21,130 nucleotides of DNA from RGIG3872 sp045660245. Its GTDB lineage: Bacteria > Bacillota > Clostridia > Christensenellales > UBA1242. Made by a program: the position numbers and the translations under genes. The stretch spans positions 1-21,130 of the forward strand of contig JAZRDJ010000045.1 in assembly GCA_045660245.1 (NCBI GenBank). Direction: 5' to 3'. Within the stretch, counting starts at the first letter, position 1. Each line of letters starts with the position of its first letter. Shown here piece after piece: positions 1 to 5,817 of the stretch. Below the pieces are notes generated by a model. It searched no databases. It was not told the DNA's origin and saw only the letters and a list, made by a program, of their open reading frames with translations.

Positions 1-1879
1 GGTTTCCACGGCGTTTTGAAACGTCACCCATAACGTCACCGAGGTATTGATCAGGAACGGTGATTTCAACGTTCATGATAGGTTCGAGAAGAACTGAACT
101 TCCATTTCTGAAAGCGTCCTTGTATGCCATTGATCCAGCGATCTTGAAGGCCATTTCAGAAGAGTCAACTTCGTGGTAGCTTCCGTCAACTACAGTTGCT
201 CTGAAGTCAACAGTTTCATATCCAGCGAGAACTCCGCTCTTGGCTGCTTCTTGAATACCTTTATCAACAGCAGGAATATATTCTTTTGGAATAGATCCAC
301 CAACTGTCTTATCAACAAATTCGTAGCCTTTTCCTGGTTCAAGTGGTTCGAATTCAACGATCGCATGACCATATTGACCTTTACCACCAGATTGTTTAAT
401 GTACTTACCTTCAGCACGAACGGCTTTGGTGATTGTTTCACGGTATGCTACTTGTGGAGCACCAACGTTACATTCAACCTTGTACTCTCTCTTCATTCTA
501 TCAACGATAATGTCGAGGTGAAGTTCTCCCATACCTGAAATGATTGTTTGCCCAGTTTCTTTGTTTGTTTCACGTCTGAAACTTGGATCTTCTTCTGCAA
601 GTTTTGCAAGAGCGTTTGCCATTTTTTCTTGGTCAGCTTTTGTTTTTGGTTCAACAGCAACTGAAATTACTGGTTCTGGGAAATCCATAGATTCCAAAAT
701 GATTGGATTCTTTTCATCGCAGAGTGTATCACCAGTTGTTGTGTCCTTAAGACCAACGATAGCAACGATATCTCCAGCATATGCTTCTTGTTCTTCTGTT
801 CTTGAGTTAGCATGCATACGAACAAGTCTTCCGATTCTTTCTCTTGAATCCTTGTTTGAGTTGTACACATATGAACCAGCAGTGAGTTTTCCAGAATAAA
901 TTCTGTAGAATGTAAGTGTTCCAAATGGATCCTTTGCAATCTTGAACGCAAGACCTGCGAGTGGTTCATTGTCAGAAGATTCTCTGTGTGCTTCATTTCC
1001 GTCCATATCCACACCTTTTACGGCTGGAACATCAAGTGGACTTGGGAAATAATCAACGACAGCGTCAAGCAATTTTTGAACACCCTTGTTACGAAGTGCT
1101 GTACCACAAAGTACAGGTGTAATTGTGAGTGCAATTGTTGCTTTTCTGATTGCAGCCTTGATTTCTTCTTTTGTGAATTCTTCACCAGCGAAGAATTTTT
1201 CCATGAGATCATCATCGGTTTCTGCAATTGATTCGATCATTTTTTCACGATATTCTTGAGCCAAATCTTTCATGTCATCAGGAATATCAATTGTTTGCAT
1301 GTTTTCACCCTTATCATCAAGGTAAATAACAGCGTTCATTTCAACAAGGTCGATTACACCTTTGAAATCATCTTCTTTTCCGATTGGAAGTTGAAGAGGC
1401 ACTGCGTTTGCTTTGAGTTGCTCTTTGATTGAAGCAACAACTCTGTAGAAATCAGCACCAAGGTTGTCCATCTTATTGATAAATGCAATACGAGGAACAC
1501 CATATTTGTTTGCTTGGTTCCAAACTTTTCTAGATTGTGCTTGCACACCTTCTTTCGCAGTGAAAAGTTCGATTGCACCATCGAGAACCTTCAAACTTCT
1601 TTCTACTTCAATAGTGAAGTCAACGTGTCCTGGAGTATCAATGATATTGATCTTGTGATCTTTCCATGATGTTGTAGTAGCAGCAGAAGTAATTGTGATA
1701 CCTCTTTCTTGCTCTTGTGCCATCCAGTCCATTGTTGCTGTACCATCATGAGTTTCACCAATCTTATGGCTCTTTCCTGTATAGTACAAAATTCTTTCAG
1801 TAGTAGTAGTTTTACCAGCGTCGATATGTGCCATGATACCAATGTTTCTAATCTTATTGAGTTCAATATCTCTTGGCAT
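1..1879 (-). CDS. fusA: Elongation factor G (3' end cut by the window edge)
   Basis: Translational GTPase that drives ribosome translocation and, with ribosome recycling factor, splits post-termination ribosomes in the cytoplasm. Reading from the ATG at 1877-1879, the frame stays open to the left edge (626 codons). EF-G is usually about 690-705 residues, so roughly the last 65-75 residues (end of domains IV/V) lie outside. The protein begins MPRDIELNKIRNIGIMAHID. It shows the P-loop AHIDAGKTT, switch I RGITI, switch II DTPGH and the NKMD guanine-specificity motif, followed by domains II-IV. AGGAG at 1886-1890 supports the start. It is the third gene of the str operon after rpsL and rpsG. The 187-base gap before it is unusually long and seems to hold its own promoter and a hairpin. 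The identity is secure; a tetracycline-resistance paralogue is unlikely given the canonical N-terminus and operon position. Confidence 0.97.
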   Translation of the reverse strand, partial: MPRDIELNKIRNIGIMAHIDAGKTTTTERILYYTGKSHKIGETHDGTATMDWMAQEQERGITITSAATTTSWKDHKINIIDTPGHVDFTIEVERSLKVLDGAIELFTAKEGVQAQSRKVWNQANKYGVPRIAFINKMDNLGADFYRVVASIKEQLKANAVPLQLPIGKEDDFKGVIDLVEMNAVIYLDDKGENMQTIDIPDDMKDLAQEYREKMIESIAETDDDLMEKFFAGEEFTKEEIKAAIRKATIALTITPVLCGTALRNKGVQKLLDAVVDYFPSPLDVPAVKGVDMDGNEAHRESSDNEPLAGLAFKIAKDPFGTLTFYRIYSGKLTAGSYVYNSNKDSRERIGRLVRMHANSRTEEQEAYAGDIVAIVGLKDTTTGDTLCDEKNPIILESMDFPEPVISVAVEPKTKADQEKMANALAKLAEEDPSFRRETNKETGQTIISGMGELHLDIIVDRMKREYKVECNVGAPQVAYRETITKAVRAEGKYIKQSGGKGQYGHAIVEFEPLEPGKGYEFVDKTVGGSIPKEYIPAVDKGIQEAAKSGVLAGYETVDFRATVVDGSYHEVDSSEMAFKIAGSMAYKDAFRNGSSVLLEPIMNVEITVPDQYLGDVMGDVSKRRGN

Positions 1880-1902
1880 ATAAATCTCCTACTAATAAAT
1901 AC

Positions 1903-1934
1903 TGTAAGTATTGCCATAAACGCACAAACTTACA
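1903..1934 (-). promoter_or_regulatory. Stem-loop in the fusA 5' leader
   Basis: TGTAAGT (1903-1909) and ACTTACA (1928-1934) are perfect inverted repeats. TTG (1911-1913) and CAA (1925-1927) extend the stem inward across a single bulged A, giving about 10 base pairs around an 11-base loop. On the fusA mRNA it sits at the predicted transcription start, just upstream of the Shine-Dalgarno. No U-run follows, so it is not an intrinsic terminator. It may stabilise the 5' end or tune fusA translation; that role is inferred. Confidence 0.5.
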
Positions 1935-1940
1935 ATTAAT

Positions 1941-1968
1941 ATTATATTTCATTTTGAGAATATTTCAA
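1941..1968 (-). promoter_or_regulatory. Candidate internal promoter for fusA
   Basis: On the minus strand there is a TTGAAA -35 box (1963-1968), a 16-base spacer and a perfect TATAAT -10 box (1941-1946). Transcription would start near 1934, about 55 bases before the fusA ATG. It lies in the long AT-rich rpsG-fusA gap, where chance matches are more likely than elsewhere. It would let EF-G be made in addition to read-through from the main str promoter. Confidence 0.5.
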
Positions 1969-2066
1969 AACGAATTTTGACATATTTTAAAAAACTTAAA
2001 ATTTTTAGTAATTTAATATAACACATTTCCTTTATGCACGTAGTCATAAGGGCAATTTTTATAATC

Positions 2067-2537
2067 TTACCATCTGTATGATGCAAATGCTTTGTTTGCT
2101 TCAGCCATTCTATGAACATCTTCTTTCTTCTTGAAAGCACCACCTGCTTGGTTGTATGCGTCCATGAGTTCGCCAGCAAGTTTTGCAGCCATTGTTCTTT
2201 CAGATCTCTTTCTTGCATAGTCTACAATCCAACGAATTGCAAGAGTTTGTCTTCTTTCTGCTCTGATTTCCATTGGAACTTGGTATGTTGATCCACCAAC
2301 ACGACGAGCCTTAACTTCCAAAACTGGCTTTACATTTTCCATTGCTTGGTTAAAGATTGCCATAGCATCGTTTCCAAGTTTTTCTGCCATCATATTGAAT
2401 GCGTCATAAACAATTGTTTGGGCGATTGATCTTTTACCATCAAGCATAATTTGATTCACAAGTTTTGTTACAACTTTTGAACCATACACTGGATCTGGCA
2501 AAACATCACGCTTTTGAGCGGCATTTCTTCTTGACAT
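2067..2537 (-). CDS. rpsG: 30S ribosomal protein S7
   Basis: Primary assembly protein of the 30S head that binds the 3' domain of 16S rRNA near the E site. The 156-residue product is the normal bacterial length. It carries typical S7 sequence: the N-terminal RRNAAQKRDVLPDP, the YGSKVVTKLVNQIMLDGK helix region, KARRVGGSTYQVP, and the C-terminal YARKRSERTMAAKLAGEL. The ATG at 2535-2537 follows GGAGGA at 2549-2554. It lies 50 bases after rpsL, the standard str operon order. S7 is the autogenous repressor of this operon in E. coli through the rpsL-rpsG intercistronic region; I see no strong equivalent structure in the short gap here. Confidence 0.98.
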   Translation of the reverse strand: MSRRNAAQKRDVLPDPVYGSKVVTKLVNQIMLDGKRSIAQTIVYDAFNMMAEKLGNDAMAIFNQAMENVKPVLEVKARRVGGSTYQVPMEIRAERRQTLAIRWIVDYARKRSERTMAAKLAGELMDAYNQAGGAFKKKEDVHRMAEANKAFASYRW

Positions 2538-2587
2538 AGTCTATTCTTTCCTCCATCTTATTTTGCGAGTTTTAAACTCTTCTAATC

Positions 2588-2965
2588 TTACTTAGGCCTT
2601 TTAGCGCCATATTTACTTCTTGCTTGTTTACGGTCTTTAACACCAGCAGTATCAAGAGTACCACGAACAATGTGATAACGAACACCAGGAAGGTCCTTTA
2701 CACGACCTCCACGGATAAGTACAACTGAGTGCTCTTGCAAATTGTGGCCAATGCCAGGGATATAAACAGTACCTTCCATCTTGTTTGTAAGTCTAACTCT
2801 TGCGATCTTACGAAGAGCAGAGTTTGGCTTCTTTGGAGATGTTGTAGTTACTGACAAGCACACACCTCTTTTTTGTGGGCATTGTTCCAAAATTGGAGAC
2901 TTTGCTTTCACAGATTGTGGCTCACGACCCTTACCATGTCTGATGATTTGGTTAATGGTTGGCAT
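2588..2965 (-). CDS. rpsL: 30S ribosomal protein S12
   Basis: Decoding-centre protein of the 30S subunit that monitors codon-anticodon pairing. The start was set at the ATG at 2963-2965 (MPTINQIIRHGKG) because AGGAGGTA at 2971-2978 lies just upstream. This gives 125 residues, the usual size. The frame stays open about 59 codons further upstream, but that stretch contains the promoter and is not coding. Conserved features include CPQKRGVC, TTTSPKKPNSALRK, GHNLQEHSVVLIRGGRVKDLPGVRYH, and a C-terminus ending GAKRPK. The lysines whose replacement gives streptomycin resistance (in SPKKPNS and GRVKDLP) are wild type, as is the aspartate in VKDLPG that RimO can modify. First gene of the str operon. 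Confidence 0.98.
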   Translation of the reverse strand: MPTINQIIRHGKGREPQSVKAKSPILEQCPQKRGVCLSVTTTSPKKPNSALRKIARVRLTNKMEGTVYIPGIGHNLQEHSVVLIRGGRVKDLPGVRYHIVRGTLDTAGVKDRKQARSKYGAKRPK

Positions 2966-2996
2966 AGTTCTACCTCCTATAATAATAAAAAGCGTT

Positions 2997-3089
2997 GAAT
3001 TTTCTCTAAAAGCCCCGTGAGGAAATTCTTGCATAAATTCATACCACTCGCGAGTACACACCACGCACCACGAGGGCATAAAAATACCC
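2997..3089 (-). promoter_or_regulatory. Structured 5' leader of the rpsL operon
   Basis: The predicted transcript has a leader of about 140 bases before rpsL. It contains two clear hairpins on the mRNA strand. The first is GGGTAT/ATGCCC with a UUUU loop (3074-3089). The second is GAATTTCCTC/GAGAAAATTC (2997-3028), 10 positions with one C-A mismatch and a 12-base loop. Between them lies the palindrome ACTCGCGAGT (3046-3055). Neither hairpin is followed by a U-run, so termination is not indicated. Translational or stability control is an inference. Confidence 0.45.
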
Positions 3090-3113
3090 AAACATGACAT
3101 TTCATGCAGGAAC

Positions 3114-3142
3114 ATTTTATCACGAGAAAACAAGATAGTCAA
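3114..3142 (-). promoter_or_regulatory. Main str operon promoter
   Basis: The minus strand carries a TTGACT -35 box (3137-3142), exactly 17 bases of spacer, and a TAAAAT -10 box (3114-3119). This is a strong vegetative sigma-A type promoter, expected for ribosomal protein genes. The start point would fall near 3107. It is divergent from the promoter of the unknown gene at 3255. Confidence 0.85.
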
Positions 3143-3197
3143 TAATTTTTGAAATTTATTTTGTTTTTTTGAGTTTTATAAAAATTGACAATGGTTA

Positions 3198-3226
3198 TTG
3201 AAAAAAATAATGCTTCATGATATAAT
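3198..3226 (+). promoter_or_regulatory. Promoter of the 3255 gene
   Basis: TTGAAA (3198-3203), a 17-base spacer, and TATAAT (3221-3226) preceded by TG at 3218-3219, an extended -10. A TTGACA also occurs at 3185-3190, but it is 30 bases from the -10 and does not fit. The first base of the mRNA would be near 3233, giving a leader of about 22 bases. Confidence 0.8.
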
Positions 3227-3254
3227 GAATTTACTATAAAATATAGGAGTGCGT

Positions 3255-4124
3255 ATGGGAATAGTTAACAAAATAAAAAAATTCTTTAATGCTGACAAAC
3301 CAAACATGGAAGAATTGCAACAATCTTATGAACAGGATTTTATTTGCAAAAACAAAAACACTAAATTTATTTTAGATAAAGTTTGGGATTTTAAAAATCC
3401 ACCAACAAATCAAAGAATTGTGTTTATTCCGGAAGGTGTCAGATATCATGCCCGTGAATGTTGTTATGGAAACATTCACGTTGATGAATGTATGATTCCT
3501 CAGTCACCAGCGACTCTTTTGCACTGTGTCACCAATCTTACAAGAAAAGAAAAACTTTCTTATGGAAAAACAAATCTCAACGACTTAACACATCGACTTT
3601 TTAAAATTGCTGAAAATGCAAAGTTTGGCACAAAAGAAGAATGGAGAGATGCGATTTATGAGTGTGGCAAACACATAACTCAAAATTTTTGGAATGAGCA
3701 ACCAAACCTGTTTACTGTTGAAAGATTACAGAAAGTAGATTGGAAAAAAGTCGGCGGTGAATTTAAACGTGCAGGATCACTCCCACCATCTTATGACAAA
3801 CAACCTGCAGATGTTCAAATTTATACTGCTCCAGATGGATCAGCAAGAGTCAAACTCAAAATGCAATCAAAGACATCTCCAAGTTACAGAGTTTTGTCAA
3901 TTCGTTATTATGATATTTCTGAAGCATTAAATAGTGAGATTCATTTTACTGAAAACCCAGAAATTTCAAAAGTGTGGAAGAATGTTTATAAATCACTACT
4001 TGATCAACAATTGTGGAGAATGAGTATATACGACGATCCTCGCTATAGAGATATTAGTGATAAAAAAACACCATCGGATTATCAACTCTATGCACAAGCA
4101 AACGGATCATATGAAAAGATATAA
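3255..4124 (+). CDS. Unrecognised 289-residue protein
   Basis: I do not recognise a family. The ATG at 3255 is preferred: GGAG at 3246-3249 lies five bases before it, whereas an in-frame GTG at 3249 overlaps that ribosome binding site. The product is soluble-looking, with no signal peptide or membrane segment. Its basic N-terminus (MGIVNKIKKFFNADKPN) leads into a central region with six cysteines, including an ECCYG pair and nearby DEC and LHC cysteines. Aromatic and charged stretches follow (EEWRDAIYECGKH, QKVDWKKVGGEFKRAG), then a mixed strand-rich part, with YRVLSIRYYDISEAL near the end of it. It is transcribed alone from a good promoter, divergent from the str operon, and ends at a strong terminator. 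It is likely a real expressed gene, but no function can be assigned. The clustered cysteines could bind metal, which is only a guess. Confidence 0.8.
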   Translation: MGIVNKIKKFFNADKPNMEELQQSYEQDFICKNKNTKFILDKVWDFKNPPTNQRIVFIPEGVRYHARECCYGNIHVDECMIPQSPATLLHCVTNLTRKEKLSYGKTNLNDLTHRLFKIAENAKFGTKEEWRDAIYECGKHITQNFWNEQPNLFTVERLQKVDWKKVGGEFKRAGSLPPSYDKQPADVQIYTAPDGSARVKLKMQSKTSPSYRVLSIRYYDISEALNSEIHFTENPEISKVWKNVYKSLLDQQLWRMSIYDDPRYRDISDKKTPSDYQLYAQANGSYEKI

Positions 4125-4143
4125 TTCATTACAATAGATAAAC

Positions 4144-4185
4144 AATAGAAAAAACCACTTCGAATTTGAAGTGGTTTTTTCTATT
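4144..4185. terminator. Bidirectional intrinsic terminator
   Basis: An 18-base perfect inverted repeat, AATAGAAAAAACCACTTC and its complement, flanks a GAATTT loop. Its core GC-richer stem is bordered by A6 on one side and T6 on the other, so it can terminate both the 3255 gene (plus) and the convergent gene ending at 4181 (minus). The stop codon of the minus-strand gene lies inside the outer part of the stem. Confidence 0.92.
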
Positions 4186-4696
4186 TTATTGCTGAATTTT
4201 TATTCTTCAAATACCCAATTTTGTATTCGAGTTTTTTGATTTTCCCAAGAACAGGTGCAAGTTCCATTGGAAGTTCACTCTCAATTCTTGACAGGATTTT
4301 GATTTTCTCCCTTTTGGTGAGTTCATATTCAAATATAAACCCTTCTTTCAAAAGATCAACATCCAAGAGAAGTCCATAATTATAGAGTTTATTGAAATCT
4401 GTTTTTTGCCTATATTCATCAATGGCAAAAATCAACACTTCAATACTATCTTTAACTGTTGAACCTTTGATTAGTCTGAAAAGTTTTTTCTGCAACCTTT
4501 TTGGCAAAATTTGAATGAGCGCCTCAAAAGTTTCCTCATAATACTCGTCACTCAAGTTTTCTGAGATCCTCACAATATACGACAAACTATCAATATCGCT
4601 AATTTTGAGGATATATTCATAATTAATGAATCCTTCGTCAACGTTTACTATTTCCCAACCAATAGTGCTTGCAAGATTATGTAAAGTCATTGCCAT
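4181..4696 (-). CDS. Unrecognised helical protein of the HicB-like cassette
   Basis: No family recognised. The ATG at 4694-4696 gives 171 residues (MAMTLHNLASTIGWEIVNVD) and starts 16 bases after the preceding gene's stop, suggesting translational coupling. The ribosome binding site is weak. A TTG at 4760-4762 would add 22 residues, rich in lysine and arginine, and overlap the previous gene by about 50 bases; that extension looks like a frame shadow of the neighbour's acidic, lysine-rich tail, so the shorter form is preferred. The N-terminal third appears strand-rich and the rest mostly helical, rich in lysine, glutamate, leucine and isoleucine (EALIQILPKRLQKKLFRLIKG). No membrane segment or catalytic motif is visible. 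It is the last gene of a three-gene unit and ends in the terminator at 4144-4185. Confidence 0.7.
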   Translation of the reverse strand: MAMTLHNLASTIGWEIVNVDEGFINYEYILKISDIDSLSYIVRISENLSDEYYEETFEALIQILPKRLQKKLFRLIKGSTVKDSIEVLIFAIDEYRQKTDFNKLYNYGLLLDVDLLKEGFIFEYELTKREKIKILSRIESELPMELAPVLGKIKKLEYKIGYLKNKNSAIK

Positions 4697-4712
4697 AAGC
4701 CCACACCCACTC

Positions 4713-5204
4713 TTATACCTTTTCTTCTTCGGTTTCTGAGGCTTGCTCTTTTTGAATTTCAACGAATTTCTCTTTGATAGAACCCATCACTCCAAGAACA
4801 TACTCTTGATTTCCTTCTTTGTCATTGAAGTAATCTTTTTCTCTAATCTTACTTTCTGCGAATTCAAGGGCTTTGATTACAATGTTTTGAGTATCTTTTG
4901 AAACTTTTTCAAACTTGCCCATTAATTTTCTCAAATACTTTGAATCCTTTTCAGATAATTGTTCTAGCAAATCCTCATATTCAAGACCGAGTTGATTTGC
5001 TTGAACAACTGTTTCAATCCTGCCCATTTGACCATCGACTGGAATTAGACTACACTTTGAAGTTTGTGTGTTAAAAACCTGATAATGTGGTTTGTTATTT
5101 ATATCAACAACATCAAAATATCTACCATCAGCCACAGCAGCAACGAACAATTTATCTTTAATCATTGATTCTTGTTCTAATGTACTTGATATTTGTGCGA
5201 CCAT
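4713..5204 (-). CDS. Unrecognised 163-residue protein of the HicB-like cassette
   Basis: No family recognised. The ATG at 5202-5204 has an excellent AAGGAGA (5211-5217), which lies within the last codons of the upstream HicB-like gene. The two genes are only two bases apart and probably co-translated. The N-terminal 60 residues look strand-rich (KLFVAAVADGRYFDVVDINN, HYQVFNTQTSKCSLIPVDGQ). The C-terminal 100 are predicted helical and charged, ending in an acidic tail (ASETEEEKV). It lacks the small size and the catalytic histidine context of HicA toxins, so it is not an obvious HicA partner. Cytoplasmic; function unknown. Confidence 0.78.
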   Translation of the reverse strand: MVAQISSTLEQESMIKDKLFVAAVADGRYFDVVDINNKPHYQVFNTQTSKCSLIPVDGQMGRIETVVQANQLGLEYEDLLEQLSEKDSKYLRKLMGKFEKVSKDTQNIVIKALEFAESKIREKDYFNDKEGNQEYVLGVMGSIKEKFVEIQKEQASETEEEKV

Positions 5205-5206
5205 AA

Positions 5207-5545
5207 TTAATCTCCTTCAACTTGTATAAATTTCCTTACGGTTGTTTTATAACTTGCTTCTTCTTGTGAAAGGGTTATATTTTGATTTTCTATTTTTGAG
5301 TCAGCGAGCAACACAATTCTCTTTGGGTTCATCCCCAGAGCCTCTTTGTATGTGCAAGGAGCAGCAAAATCACTCTCAAATTTGATTGCCATATTCACAT
5401 AAGACTCTAAATAATCTTTACCTTTCAAATATGCTTCTTCAACAGTATTCCCACTTGTAACAATATCAAGATCAGGAAACAATACTGTATATTCACCAGC
5501 GTCCTTATCTTCAAATACAACCATTGGATAAACAAATCTTTTCAT
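5207..5545 (-). CDS. HicB-like (UPF0150-type) protein without adjacent HicA
   Basis: The 112-residue product starts MKRFVYPMVVFEDKDAGEYT and continues VLFPDLDIVTSGNTVEEAYLKGKDYLE. This is the typical N-terminal fold of HicB antitoxins: paired strands, then FPDL, then a G-N-T-x-E-E-A helix. In type II systems such domains bind and block the HicA mRNA interferase. The C-terminal 50 residues show no recognisable ribbon-helix-helix or helix-turn-helix DNA-binding domain, and no HicA gene lies nearby. Many Firmicutes carry such solitary HicB-like proteins of unknown role. The start is supported by AGGTGG at 5550-5555 and a consensus promoter just upstream. It leads a three-gene unit. HicB-domain membership is fairly sure; antitoxin function is not. 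Confidence 0.75.
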   Translation of the reverse strand: MKRFVYPMVVFEDKDAGEYTVLFPDLDIVTSGNTVEEAYLKGKDYLESYVNMAIKFESDFAAPCTYKEALGMNPKRIVLLADSKIENQNITLSQEEASYKTTVRKFIQVEGD

Positions 5546-5577
5546 AAATCCACCTACAAAATATATTATTTGTTTTC

Positions 5578-5606
5578 ATTATAACACTCAAATTTTATTT
5601 TGTAAA
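5578..5606 (-). promoter_or_regulatory. Promoter of the HicB-like cassette
   Basis: On the minus strand: TTTACA (5601-5606), 17-base spacer, TATAAT (5578-5583) with an upstream TG making an extended -10. The start site would be near 5571, leaving a leader of about 26 bases. It is the only good promoter seen for the three genes down to 4181. Confidence 0.8.
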
Positions 5607-5778
5607 ATGATTAAAGGCCATATTGAAAATAGTTTTCTCTAGCATGATTTTATTGTATCACAAAATGATGTTTTTGTAAATACCAAAACTTTAAATTTTT
5701 GTCTTATTTTTGTCCTCAGATCATCCACACATATAAATATATCTATTATACTATATTTATTCATAGAAATCATTATAT

Positions 5779-5809
5779 TAAAATAAAAACGAGGGAGAAA
5801 TCCCCCTCG
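5779..5809 (-). terminator. Terminator of the dnaB-glnS-alaS operon
   Basis: On the minus strand, CGAGGG and CCCTCG (5790-5809) form a stem extended by one G-U and one G-C pair around an AUUU loop, followed by GTTTTTATTTT. It sits 9 bases after the stop of the 5818 gene. The region between it and the HicB-cassette promoter (5611-5778) is very AT-rich and shows no gene. Confidence 0.88.
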
Positions 5810-5817
5810 CATAATTG

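Noticed and set aside
2029..2052. Inverted repeat CCTTTATG/CATAAGGG after rpsG as a terminator.
   Set aside because: On the transcribed (minus) strand one pair is a C-A mismatch and no U-run follows.
2966..3142. An in-frame N-terminal extension of S12 of about 59 residues.
   Set aside because: The stretch holds the str promoter -10 and -35 boxes, and AGGAGGTA lies directly before the internal ATG that gives the normal S12 length and sequence.
4697..4762. TTG start giving a 193-residue protein with a lysine-rich N-terminus.
   Set aside because: It would overlap the previous gene by about 50 bases, and the basic stretch mirrors the neighbour's acidic, lysine-rich tail. Not fully excluded.
5611..5778. 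A hidden gene or RNA in the AT-rich gap before the HicB-like cassette.
   Set aside because: Only short frames and simple AT-rich sequence were seen, with no tRNA-like or repeat structure.
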